A stretch of 38,807 nucleotides of DNA, from the NCBI GenBank assembly GCA_003427395.1, contig BFEA01000310.1, forward strand, positions 1,665,274 to 1,704,080, in the 5' to 3' direction. The stretch's first letter is position 1; each line of letters opens with the position of its first letter. Positions 10,456 to 19,191 of this stretch are shown here, in pieces. The stretch is from Chara braunii. Taxonomy: Eukaryota > Streptophyta > Charophyceae > Charales > Characeae. Below the pieces are notes generated by a model that ran no database searches, had not been told where the DNA came from, and saw only the letters and a list, made by a program, of their open reading frames with translations. The translations under genes were made by a program, and so were the position numbers.

Positions 10456-10495
10456 ACGTCTTAGGCATGAGCTATGAGGCGAAGGCGGGTTTTCT

Positions 10496-10513
10496 GTCCT
10501 TCGGGACATCCGT

Positions 10514-10545
<32 letters not shown>

Positions 10546-10594
10546 GGCCCCTGCGCAAGGATGACACGCATAAATCGAGAAATGGTCCAAATTT
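10496..10594 (+). pseudogene. U6: U6 snRNA retropseudogene
   Basis: About 99 bases match plant U6 almost throughout, including GATACAGAGAAGATTAGC (which contains the ACAGAGA box), the GCATGGCCCCTGCGCAAGG segment and GACACGCATAAATCGAG. The 5' stem-loop lacks one C and one G of a pair, and there is a single A-to-T change near base 19. It ends in AAATTT followed by an A-rich tail (10595-10616), not a T-run terminator. It is bracketed by AAGGCGGGTTTTCT (10482-10495) and AAGGCGGGTTATCT (10617-10630). No upstream USE element is seen. This is a U6 RNA copied into DNA by LINE machinery, not a pol III gene. Confidence 0.92.
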
Positions 10595-10910
10595 AAAAAA
10601 AAAAAGAAAAAAAAAAAAGGCGGGTTATCTGTAGAAACCAGTTCAAACCACCAATGTCAAAAAAATCCTGACCAAAAAAATAAAATAAAATAAAAATTAA
10701 AAATATATATATAAAAAATCCTGACAGCTGTCAAAAATCAAGCTGTGTGGACATTGGTGTGGCGCTGCCAAATCAATCTCGGACCATCCAAGCAATCGAT
10801 GGCTGCCAAACTCCAGCTATGCCCGTTTTGTATTCATACCGCCGAGGGAACAAAAGTAAGCTCGCTCGCTGTTCCGGCTCTGGCGGCCGATGGGCGACTT
10901 TCCTGAATCC

Positions 10911-10973
10911 GGGGTCAAGTCCCACTTGGCTGAATTCGTCATTTCTGGTCGTTGACCTTCAGAATCAACGGTC

Positions 10974-11004
<31 letters not shown>

Positions 11005-11050
11005 ATCAACGGTCAGAAATCAAGAAATTGGGTAAGTGGGACTTGGCCCC
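10911..11050. mobile_element. foldback element split by a poly(A) insertion
   Basis: Ends are GGGGTCAAGTCCCACTT and AAGTGGGACTTGGCCCC. Its inner stem uses GGTCGTTGA / TCAACGGTC. At the centre, AGAATCAACGGTCA is present twice (10961-10974, 11002-11015) around 27 A residues (10975-11001). Removing one copy and the A-run restores a closed hairpin, so the A-run is a later retro-insertion. Confidence 0.8.
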
Positions 11051-11079
11051 CTAAGACTCCGGTGCTTGGGGATCACCTG

Positions 11080-11950
11080 TAGGGCATACTCACACTGGGC
11101 AGTCAGACCTGGATGAATCTGAGCTGTGAATATGCCCTAGGGGGATCCTCACACGAGCACTTGTTTGACTCGTACCTGGAAATAATTGCAGTCACGTGCA
11201 TGCAGTAGAAACCGGAATTTCAACAATTATGATACATCCATGGCACTCCTACCGTCGCATCTCACCCTTATTAAATTATTATGTATGTACAGAACCCAAA
11301 ATATTGCTGGATACATACATTCATTATCAGGGTGCGTTGTGTTGGGGGCAGGAGGGTACTGTGACTATGGGCCTCGCTGCACAACACAGCACTCTACATC
11401 CATGTAGACAGTTTCTCAACCCCGCGCATTCAAAACGTTGGACTCACCCGAAAGAAGCTGGTCCAGAAAGCGGCCACATGCATGTCCAGCCCTGTGTGGT
11501 GCAGCGATGCCCTATGCCTTCCTTCTGCCATAAACATGAAGGAGTTGGCCTTGCAGCAACCAAAAGTAGTACATTCTGTTTCTGTTTGTGAGGAATTCCC
11601 GGCCTCATGGTTTGTAATGGAATTTCTTGCTTTTTCCCAAAAAAAAGAAAAAGAAAAAAAAAGTAGTAAATTATTTTCAAACAAAGAAGACAAATGCAAT
11701 GAACACTGCCCAACATTTAGGAACCAAGCAATAAAACGAGAGAAAAAAAGGGCCTCACCACACCACTGTTTGAAAGGCTTAAAAATTCGAGTGATGTCAG
11801 AATAAATTCCACAGCCGCCCCCTCTCTGACAGTTTGCCCCCCTTTAACAACATTCGCCACACAGCACTGTAGAGTGGACGCACTTGTGAATGAATGTAAA
11901 ATGGAAAAAGAAGAAGGCACCGTAGGCTACGACAAACAGAAGTCCATCCC
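11080..11950. other. fragments of foldback elements, no gene
   Basis: An AGGGCATACTCAC / GTGAATATGCCCT inverted pair spans about 11083-11145. A lone GGGCCTCGCTGCACAACAC end is at about 11370, and a GGGCCTCACCACACCACTG end at about 11749. Coding frames here are short and look like chance. Confidence 0.45.
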
Positions 11951-11971
11951 GAACTCAGGCCTACTCACCAA

Positions 11972-12388
11972 GGGCCTCGCAGCACTACTCTAGACTCTCG
12001 AAATATTTCGAGAGTTCAACTATCATTGTCAGAGACGCGAGACTCTTGAAATACCCGCCGTCGTTGCACTTACTCTAGAAACTCTTACACTTGATGCACT
12101 CTCGAAACCCTGGGCGTCGTGGGGCTCGACAGAAGAGCTGTACCACTATGCTACCGGACAACGCCAGGCTGGTCTGGCCGCCGGGACAGGAGGTCCACTC
12201 TCGAAAAACGAGCCGGTCCGCGGGCAACTGACGAGCACACTTGCAAATTTGTGTTTTGCATGCGGGTGACTCGCGACGTTTCGAAAGTGGCGTTATAGTG
12301 TGCCTTCTGACAGCTCAATCGGGTTAGGAAAGTTTCCCGATCGAGAGTAAGTGCAGCAACGAGAGTCTAGAGTAGTGCAGCGAGGCCC
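11972..12388. mobile_element. foldback element with GGGCCTCGC ends
   Basis: Left end GGGCCTCGCAGCACTACTCT and right end (inverse) GGGCCTCGCTGCACTACTCT share nearly all of about 29 bases and continue through TAGACTCTCG. The body repeats CTCTCGAAA motifs in both directions. No coding frame. Its termini resemble the other GGGCC-ended foldbacks in this window. Confidence 0.75.
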
Positions 12389-12611
12389 CAAATTTCGAAG
12401 AAAGGTCGATGGCGCAGCCGAGAACTGTCGAAAGCATTGGAGTAGCAGGCTGGGTAGGGATTCAACTACGTTCGACAGGAGGTGAGGTGTCAAGAAGCAA
12501 TGTCTGACAACTTGCGAATTTTCTCCCCGTCTCCAATTTCTACACCATGAGTGGCCATTGCAAGAGAAACTATCCAAAAGCGTGCTTTCGACAGTGGTGT
12601 GGCGAGGCCCA

Positions 12612-12800
12612 CGAAAACAGAAGTGGCAGGGCAATTCAACGTGCATAGTATTTACTATTTACTATTTTGTCCTTTGCGCTGAAGCCAAACAAGTAGAAAA
12701 TGGCCNCGAAAACAGAAGTGGCAGGGCAATTCAACGTGCATAGTATTTACTATTTACTATTTTGTCCTTTGCGCTGAAGCCAAACAAGTAGAAAATGGCC
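12612..12800. other. 94-bp duplication across a single N (assembly artefact)
   Basis: Bases 12612-12705 and 12707-12800 are identical over 94 bp and are separated only by the N at 12706. This is what results when two overlapping contig ends are joined with a token N instead of being merged. One copy is probably not real. Confidence 0.85.
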
Positions 12801-13069
12801 CTTGCTCGAAGGAAGACACGTGCCATATATTCCAAGGGATTTTTGGGTGTGATAAATTTCATCATTTCCTCATTTTTATTTTTAATTTTATGTGCACCTT
12901 TTTTTTTTTTTTTTTTTTTTTAATAACACTTCTTATAGAATGATTGAGGCTGGGAACCTCAGAGTCACAATTCAACCCCGAGTTATCTTGGCAGAGTTAG
13001 TCATTAAGCTCGCAAACACATTTAACCACCTGATGCCTTCAAAGAGAAACAAAAATAATATGGCCATCG

Positions 13070-13840
13070 TGTTCCACGTGGGGTACTACAGGCCCACGCG
13101 TGGCTCGAGCCCAGTTTCGCTTAAGAGCAGTAGCCAGGATAATTGGTAGACGTTCACGCCAAAACCTTTTCGGTTTTAGCCTCCCAAAGTTTGGCCGTTT
13201 GGTACTAGAGGCCCTATGTCTTCCATGTGGGGTACCACAGGCCCACACGTGGTTCCAAGGGCCCTACCGGATCATGAATCTGGCGCATAACAGTGCAATA
13301 GTTATTTTGATGTAAAACAGGCCGAGGGTGGTACTGCTGAAGGATGGAATGTCATTGAGGCCCACGTACGGTATTTTGCAAAAAAGGGCCCCAACGCTTC
13401 ATGAATCTGGTGCAAGGTATTAAGAAGTAGGAGACTTATGGACCAGTTGTTGGGTTATACAGGCAACAGCTTTCTTCAGAATCTTCACCACTGATTGCAC
13501 CTGTAAAACCTGGTACTAAGTCCTATAATTATCCTTGAGAAGAGCACTTGTCAAACTTTCAGCCGAGGACGCAATTCAGAAGGGTATAGCGCCATGCAGG
13601 TTCGTTGACATAGACATTAATCTGGCGCAAAAACAGCGCCAAAGCGGTAAAAACAGGCCAAGGGAGGAAGCTCTGGCCACGGCGCGAAGGCGCATTTCAC
13701 CCAGGCTGAAGACATTTGGGGAGGCTTAATACATTTGGGCCCATAGGACCAAACGGCCTCCGCAAACTTTGGGCGCCCGAAACCGAAAAGGTATTGGAGT
13801 GGGAGTTTTCTACCAATTATCCCAGTTCCGGAAGCTACTT
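13070..13840. repeat. large inverted and direct repeat block
   Basis: About 13138-13215 is inverted relative to about 13737-13825 (shared ATAATTGGTAG, CCTTTTCGGTTT, CCCAAAGTTTG and GGCCGTTTGGT). Inside, TCCAYGTGGGGTACYACAGG recurs directly at about 13075 and 13217, and AATCTGGCGCA at about 13277 and 13619. It looks like a long foldback transposon with rearranged internal repeats. No frame longer than chance. Confidence 0.65.
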
Positions 13841-14103
13841 TACTGAGAAGAGAACTCAAGCAGTTCTATTCCAGCCTACCTACCTATCAGATCTACCCGT
13901 CATCGACTACTAATGGAGAGGCCTACTACGGCCTGAAACCGGCCTCCACCACCGGTTGGCATCTACGTTGCCAGCCACCCGTGGTACTCTACCACCCTCC
14001 AGCCACCCCTCGTTGGTCTACTGTGAGCTGGATCCACCGCTGGTTCTAACCTAGTACCCTGGTTCGGTTCGGAAAACCTAGGTAACTGCTACCTATACTA
14101 TCT

Positions 14104-14175
14104 TTTTTTTTTTTTTTTTTTTTTTGAAAGACTAATTCTTTAAGCCCTACCAATTGAATTACCTGTCAAATCTGG
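14104..14175 (-). repeat. possible tRNA-half retrosequence with poly(A)
   Basis: On the - strand the sequence reads TAATTCAATTGGTAGGGC, close to a tRNA A-box, then a short stem (AAAGA / TCTTT), then a run of A. A tRNA 5' half joined to poly(A) is seen in some short retroposons. The T-arm is absent. Weak evidence. Confidence 0.3.
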
Positions 14176-14234
14176 ACAGGACGGCCTTCGACGCTTTGAG
14201 GCCTTTTTTTTGTTTTGGTCATTATAGTATTACG

Positions 14235-14815
14235 GGGAGCCCCGTAGCGTGCTCAAGTCTCCAACGAGGGAACATGCGGAGCTGCACCCACCAGCAGCAG
14301 GTGCGATATCTGCTACAGCAGGTGGGCGATACCGGCCAGGGGTCAGGCAGTAGCATCAGGACTGAGCTTCTTCGATGGGCCAGTCACTGTGCCTACCCTC
14401 CGGTCCCCTCCCCCTATGAACGGCGTGCTCAAGCCCCCAACGAGGGAACATGCGGGAGCAGCCCCGTAGCGTGCTCAAGCCTCCAACAAGGGAACATGCG
14501 GAGCTGCACCCACTAGCAGCAGGTGCGATATCTGCTACAGCAGGTGGGCTATACAGGCCAGGGGTCAGCCAGTAGCATCGGGACTGAGCTTCTTCGATGG
14601 GCCAGTCACTGTGCCTACCCTCCGGTCCCCTCCCTTTATGAACGGCGTGCTCAAGCCCCCAACGAGGGAACATGCAGGAGCTGCACCCACCAGCAGGTGC
14701 GATATCTCCTACAGCAGGTGGGCAATACCGGCCAGGGGTCAGCCAGTAGCATCAGGACTGAGCTTCTTCAATGGGCCAGTCACTGGGCCTCCCCACGGGT
14801 CCCCTCCCCCTATGA
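14235..14815. repeat. tandem repeat, units of about 222 and 174 bp
   Basis: GTGCGATATC anchors three units at 14301, 14523 and 14697. Units share the GCGTGCTCAAG, GAGGGAACATGC, GCTGCACCCAC and GGGCCAGTCACTG blocks; the length difference comes from a duplicated sub-block around GTGCTCAAGCCYCC. Frames open across the array in both directions, which is a by-product of repetition and GC content. I see no sign of a protein gene. Confidence 0.8.
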
Positions 14816-14859
14816 ACATCAGCAGTCTCAGCTCAATGCTGAGACTGCTGATGTTCATA
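14811..14859. repeat. perfect 22-bp hairpin with 5-base loop
   Basis: TATGAACATCAGCAGTCTCA plus GC is followed by the loop TCAAT and then its exact reverse complement. The loop motif GCTCAATGCTGAG is repeated immediately after. A stem this perfect is either very young, a template-switch product, or kept for a small RNA. Confidence 0.85.
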
Positions 14860-14934
14860 GCTCAATGCTGAGTACTCGGGGGGACCAACTGCATAGCTGT
14901 AGGTGGAGTGTGCCAAGCTTGCCCAGGAAGGTAC

Positions 14935-15001
14935 ATGAGGCCACGGGGGATTGAACCCAAGGCATCCTGAATGCCAATTATGTGCCTTACGAACTGAGCT
15001 A
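14935..15001 (-). mobile_element. tRNA-like sequence split by a MITE
   Basis: On the - strand, TAGCTCAGTTCGTAAGG is an A-box/D-arm and GGTTCAATCCC a B-box/T-arm, 35-40 bases apart. The piece 5' of the TA is displaced by the MITE at 15002-15107 and resumes at 15110 (GGCCGC on +). Rejoined in thought, the two sides give a partly paired acceptor stem. Stems are imperfect, so a SINE head or tRNA pseudogene is likelier than a working tRNA. Confidence 0.55.
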
Positions 15002-15107
15002 CCGTCTTCACCCGAGTAGAACGCCCGGTCATTATAGCTGTCTTTGGTGCAACTTTCGGTCCAGATGCGGCGATAATTACCCGGGCGTTCTATTCGGGTG
15101 AAGACGG
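15002..15107. mobile_element. TA-flanked MITE, copy T1
   Basis: A 106-bp element with long inverted ends (CCGTCTTCACCCGAGTAGAA at left, the inverse of TTCTATTCGGGTGAAGACGG at right), flanked by TA at 15000-15001 and 15108-15109. TA duplication is the rule for Tc1/mariner-type MITEs. It has no coding capacity. It entered the TA between the acceptor and D-arm of a tRNA-like sequence. Confidence 0.88.
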
Positions 15108-15395
15108 TAGGCCGCTGGATCCTACCTACCCTATCCTCCCCTACGTTCTTTACTCTACGCAACCCTTCGCAATCATTAAGCTAACCCCTGATTCCCTAGT
15201 ATTCGATGCATGCTACAGGACAGGTCCGCTCCCTCTGCCAGATGGTCGTTCCCTCTTCACACCGACAAGCAATTTGGGCCATTTCTCGATTTATGCGTGT
15301 CATCCTTGCGCAGGGATCATGCTCTTCTCTGTCTGTTCCAATTTTTTTTTATTTTTTGTAAACGGATGTCCGGAAGTATGTGTGTTTGTTTTTTT

Positions 15396-15788
15396 GGGCC
15401 AATTTGCGAAATACCCCCATAAGTTGAGATGAATGCCAAAATGCCCCTGAAAGATGTGGGAAGAGCGGAATGCCCTTTCAAGCCGAAATCTTTGTGTTAT
15501 GCCCTGTCAGGCAAGTGTCCAAATTTGCGATATGGACCTCGCCGTTTGGGCATGGCCTTTTGCAACTGGGCCTTAGGGAAGTTGCTGCTAAGTTCAGGGT
15601 ATTTTGCAAAGTTGGATGGTACCCGGCAGGGTTATATCAGAAAGATGGGGGGGTCGAACCGAGATGGGGTATTTCACAATTTTTTCTTTTTGTCAGAGGG
15701 TCATTACGCTCTACCCACATCTTTCAGGGGCACTTTGGCACATGTCTCAACTTATGAGGGTATTTTGCAAGTTATCTTTTTGTCCCCC
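15396..15788. mobile_element. foldback element with TTGCGAAATACCC ends
   Basis: Left arm 15401-15480 and right arm about 15695-15771 are inverted copies sharing CATAAGTTGAGA, GCCCCTGAAAGATGTGGG and the AGAGCG region. The outer end GGGCCAATTTGCGAAATACC resembles the elements at 23732 and 24672. No protein is evident. Confidence 0.75.
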
Positions 15789-16092
15789 CCTTTTCTTTTC
15801 AAAGAAAAAAAAAAAAAAAAAAAAATCACTTCAATTCACTAAAAATGCGAAGTCTCATGGTGACATGGCAGAAAAACATTTGTTCCCTGATGACATGGCA
15901 GAAAGCCCGTTAAAATATGTGAGGCTACATTAGTAAAATATATGTATATATTCTGTTTGTGACGATATATATATCGTAAAATAGAACTGCCCGGTAAACC
16001 GTAGGCAGAGAGGGAGAAGGAGAAGAGGACAACAAACGAGGGGCTGTGACAAACTGTTTCGTCGGAGTTTCACCGACTCATCAGGAGGCTGA

Positions 16093-16097
<5 letters not shown>

Positions 16098-16136
<39 letters not shown>
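16098..16136. repeat. (GA)n microsatellite
   Basis: About 19 uninterrupted GA units. Confidence 0.9.
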
Positions 16137-16138
<2 letters not shown>

Positions 16139-16197
16139 GTCCCCCGATGCCGAGACGACAGCTTTCAAAAAAAAAAAAAAAAAAAGAAAGGAAAGAA

Positions 16198-16245
16198 ATG
16201 GCCCTGCCGAAGGATGACACGCGTCGTTTGAAAATGATCCGAATT
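16198..16245 (+). pseudogene. degenerate 3' fragment of U6 snRNA
   Basis: ATGGCCCTGCCGAAGG, then ATGACACGCGTCGTTTG, AAAATGATCC and GAATT line up in order with the 3' half of U6, by eye at about four in five positions. It follows a run of 19 A (16167-16185) and a purine-rich spacer. It could be an old 5'-truncated U6 copy or part of a chimera made by template switching onto a poly(A) template. Confidence 0.55.
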
Positions 16246-16291
16246 ATCGGAAAGTAACGGAAACGACAAATCAGCGATAATCGGAATGCTA

Positions 16292-16318
16292 CCGTCTTCC
16301 CCCGAACACAACGCATCC
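16292..16318. repeat. single end of a TA-type MITE, copy T3
   Basis: CCGTCTTCCCCCGAACACAA after a TA at 16290 matches the left end of T1 and T2. No matching right end is visible nearby, so this is a solo end. Confidence 0.6.
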
Positions 16319-16340
16319 TCATTTCATATCGCACACGCTC

Positions 16341-16416
16341 GACCACTCTCGAAATGTGCAAAACGAGAGTGAATCTTCAGCTAGAACAAGGAAAGATACA
16401 TTGTGCCATGATTGTT
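16341..16416. repeat. left arm of a 2.9-kb inverted repeat pair
   Basis: CTCTCGAAATGTGCAAAACG and the following 50 or so bases (GTGAATCTTC, AAAGATACAT, GCCATGATT) recur inverted at 19192-19270. The arms flank the foldbacks, the adapter and the LINE. Confidence 0.7.
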
Positions 16417-16428
16417 GGCTTTTCTTTT

Positions 16429-16620
16429 GGGGTGAGGTCCCACTACCTTCTTCCCCCGAGTACAACGTACGGTCATTATAACCGTATCTGGGTGACCTTT
16501 CAGTCTACATACAGATATAATGACCGTGCGTTGTATTCGGGGGAAGAAGGTAGCAAAGAGGATTGGATCGAACGCCTGTATCTGGCCTCGTGTGTGGGAC
16601 GATTGCAGAAAATTGTGAGG
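16429..16620. mobile_element. foldback element interrupted by a MITE and another foldback
   Basis: Left end GGGGTGAGGTCCCACTA, then after the MITE GCAAAGAGGATTGGAT, AACGCCTG, ATCTGGCC and TGCAGAAAAT. The same order is seen in the intact relative at 16812-16980. Its right half is missing; the foldback at 16626 begins where it stops. Confidence 0.75.
16446..16550. mobile_element. TA-flanked MITE, copy T2
   Basis: 105 bp, with ends CCTTCTTCCCCCGAGTACAA and the inverse of TTGTATTCGGGGGAAGAAGG, and TA at 16444-16445 and 16551-16552. The related foldback at 16812-16980 shows the empty site CCCACTAGCAAAG, with its TA at 16827-16828. This fixes the element borders and the 2-bp duplication directly. 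Confidence 0.92.
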
Positions 16621-16625
16621 TCCCC

Positions 16626-16725
16626 GGGGCTAGGTCCCACTTACACGAATTAAGCGATATCGACCGTACATAGCAAAGATCAACGCCCAGAATCTCTTAA
16701 TTCGTGTAAGTGGGACCTAGCCCCC
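16626..16725. mobile_element. GGGGCTAGG foldback element
   Basis: Ends GGGGCTAGGTCCCACTTACA and the inverse of TGTAAGTGGGACCTAGCCCC. About 100 bp, a full hairpin. A relative in the opposite orientation is at 22231-22330 and a subfamily member at 10911-11050. Confidence 0.8.
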
Positions 16726-16781
16726 GGCCTCTTCTGAACTTCTGTTATTTGTAACAAAGGTGACCAACTTCTCAAAAAAAA

Positions 16782-16806
16782 ACATCTAGATGTGTATAAG
16801 AGACAG
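16782..16806. other. Nextera mate-pair junction adapter (contaminant)
   Basis: AGATGTGTATAAGAGACAG at 16788-16806 is the exact 19-bp Tn5 mosaic end used in Nextera kits. The ACATCT just before it (16782-16787) is the end of the opposite half of the mate-pair junction adapter. This is not genomic DNA. The DNA on either side may not be neighbours in the genome. Confidence 0.96.
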
Positions 16807-16811
16807 GTCCA

Positions 16812-16980
16812 GGGGCGAGGTCCCACTAGCAAAGAGGATTGGATTGAACGCCTGAATCTGGCCGCGTTTGTGGACAAGTGCAGAAAATCGAGATTGAACT
16901 CCTTTTCTGCATCTCTGCCTAAAACACGCCCAGATTCAGGATCTCAATCCAATCCCGGTTGCTAGTGGGACCATGCTCCT
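16812..16980. mobile_element. foldback element, carrier of the empty MITE site
   Basis: Ends GGGGCGAGGTCCCACTAGC and the inverse of GCTAGTGGGACCATGCTCC. It is a hairpin with a loop region around GAACTCC. Its right end supplies the ATG at 16973 that a gene finder would give to the LINE frame, so that start is false. Confidence 0.8.
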
Positions 16981-18637
16981 GTTGTTTGGCGCTCACCAAT
17001 TTGTCGCCGCACTGCTCACGAAATGTGTGAAAAAAGCAGGTGGTTTAGGAATTATAGATCCAACAAATCAACACCGTGCTTTTCTCGCGAAATGGCAGGT
17101 GAGAGCACTATGCTCTACTGAGCAGCAACCCTGGATAATCCTGGCAAAATACTCCCTGGCCAAGGACTGGCAGCTTTCCGATCCGGAAGCAGTTTGGCAC
17201 GCCCTACTAATGCACCCCTTCATCTCCAGAACAACAGGAAGAACCTGGAGTAATCTACTAAAGGCTTGGGGGAAAATGCTCCCCCAAACCCTGGAAGAAC
17301 CATCAAACAAGGAAGAAATACTTAACACTTGCCTCTTTCACAACCCACTAATCCGCAACACAGTTGGAATCCCCTTCTCAGCCGCCAATGCGTCAGGGAA
17401 CTCCGGCCTCAGGTGGATGCAGCGTGGTATCTGGCTGATCCGACACATATGGAACAATGAACAGAACTGCTGGAAATCTACGGGGGAACTCAGGCCAATA
17501 CTGTCCGGGCTTCATCACATTGAAGAACATCTCAGAGAACTTACCAATGCTATTCGTTCAGCATGGCGGACTACGCTAGAAGACACCACCAACAGCTACA
17601 GGGAACAGCAGTGGTTCAAATCACCAGCCTCTTCGGACCTCTTCTACAGGATAGACAAGCTCCGAGAAGACGGGACGGTAGAGGCCTCAGAATGGACCCT
17701 CCAAGACTCCAAGTTACACCAATCTAAGGACAATCAGATAATCTCTCCGAGCAACATGACAGAGGTACGAGTTCAACAGAGGAAATCTCCACAAGGCGGA
17801 TCANCCTACCAGGTCATCATGGAAGCGACCCCATTNGAGGACTGGAAGGTGGACATTTGTAAATATGGATGGCTGGTAACAGACGTTGATAACACACCCA
17901 CTAAAGTCCCCTTAATGGACTACTCACCTAAATCTGGTTATAAGTTTCTCTCAGAACCCCAGACCCTCCAGGCAAATCTTNTACTTAACTGGCAACACAG
18001 AGTATCATCCCTCAACCTCCAACCACTATCTCCTAAATGGCTCCTCTTTTATATTCACCTTNTATTCTCCTCCCTGGAACCCAAAGTTGGTGGCTTACAG
18101 TGGTTACATCTGCACTCATGTGTCCCTACTGCATTATGGTGCTCTGAGAAAGGCATGGACATCTCTGTACTATGCGATGCTTGTCCCCATCCCTCCCTGG
18201 AGGACTGGCTCCACCTCTGGTGGGAGTGCGTCATCGCCAGAGGCTTCTGGGAAGAATTGAACTCCTGGTGGCACAAGGCTTACACGGCGACAAACTTTTG
18301 GAATCAAGACTATGTGGTGACGGGCAGGTTCAATCCTATTTACAAAAGGCACCAGCTCAGCGGAGTGGCCCAATGCTTCAGAAGAAGGGCATACTGGTGC
18401 CTCTGGATAGCAAGGAGGGACAGGAGATTTCTCAACACAAACTCTCCTCTCCCCTCCCTGTTGGCACAGTTCAAACAGGCAGTTCGCCTGGATATTACAG
18501 CGGACTGGATAAAAACCAGAAAATGCTCACCCTCAACAGATACAGCTAGAGTTTCCTTTCGTCAGAAATGGTCCATGCCTTACAAATGGGCAGACTTCTC
18601 AAACAACAACAAACTTTTCTACTCAGATCTACTGTGA
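16981..18637 (+). pseudogene. LINE ORF2 C-terminal fragment, 5'-truncated
   Basis: About 550 codons stay open to the stop at 18635. The start (KKAGGLGIIDP, HRAFLAKW) is the segment just after the RT domain in plant-type LINEs. At 18173-18229 the frame reads CDAC then HLWWEC, a C-x2-C...H-x4-C set typical of the zf-RVT domain at the end of these proteins. RT and endonuclease are absent. The open frame begins inside the right end of a foldback element, so no real start codon is present. Four single Ns (17804, 17836, 17981, 18062) give unknown residues. The lack of stops suggests a young insertion. ORF2 nicks the target and copies LINE RNA, so this family may have made the snRNA copies seen here. 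Confidence 0.85.
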
Positions 18638-19109
18638 AACCACCCTCCGAATGTCCCATAAGATTGCAGTTTGGGGATGCTGGACCCGATTTCCAGCACA
18701 GGAGTAGAATTTGCTCCCTTTATTTCTGACTGACAGTTTTTGTTTTTCCAGTTGCTAGTTTCTTGTTAAGTTTGCAGCTCAGGGACGCTGGACCCGGTTT
18801 CCAGCACAAGCTTCACTGGGTATCGGGGCACTGGACACTCCGGGTTGAGATGTGGAGGGATTCCCGGCCTCCTTTGATTGTTAATGGAAAGTCTGCAACT
18901 TTGTTAAAAAAAGGAAAAAAAAAAAGAAAAAAAAAAAGAAATGTGTGAAATAGTGGCATGCTTTTGAGAAGGGACACTGGACCCGGTTTCCAGGAGCCTA
19001 CAGCTGGGTAAAGGCCCGAGCATGTTTTCGGTGCCGGGTTGTATTGTTGAGGTGTATTCCCGGGCCTCTGTCTCTGCTTTGAAATACAACATCTCAGAAT
19101 TGCAGCAAG

Positions 19110-19140
<31 letters not shown>
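18638..19140 (+). repeat. LINE 3' UTR with duplicated tail and poly(A)
   Basis: The motif CTGGACCC(G)GTTTCCAG(C/G) recurs at about 18681, 18789 and 18977. Two tail units each end in an A-rich run (18906-18941 and 19108-19140) followed by GAAATGTGTGAAAT. The tail appears duplicated in tandem, with the second poly(A) longer and purer. Confidence 0.7.
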
Positions 19141-19145
<5 letters not shown>

Positions 19146-19191
19146 TGTGTGAAATGGCGACGTCCCTCCACTGCGCTCGACATGGGCAAGA

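Noticed and set aside
10496-10594. Functional U6 gene
   Set aside because: No USE/TATA arrangement, no T-run terminator, and an A-tail with target duplication.
14154-14954. Open frames of 105-143 codons in the tandem repeat
   Set aside because: Both strands are open because a GC-rich unit is repeated; no start context, domain or conservation between units.
16680-16877. 65-codon frame on the - strand
   Set aside because: It reads through the Nextera adapter (giving CLLYTSR) and so is an artefact.
16973-16981. ATG as the start of the LINE protein
   Set aside because: The ATG lies in the right end of the foldback 16812-16980; the LINE sequence proper begins after it and is 5'-truncated.
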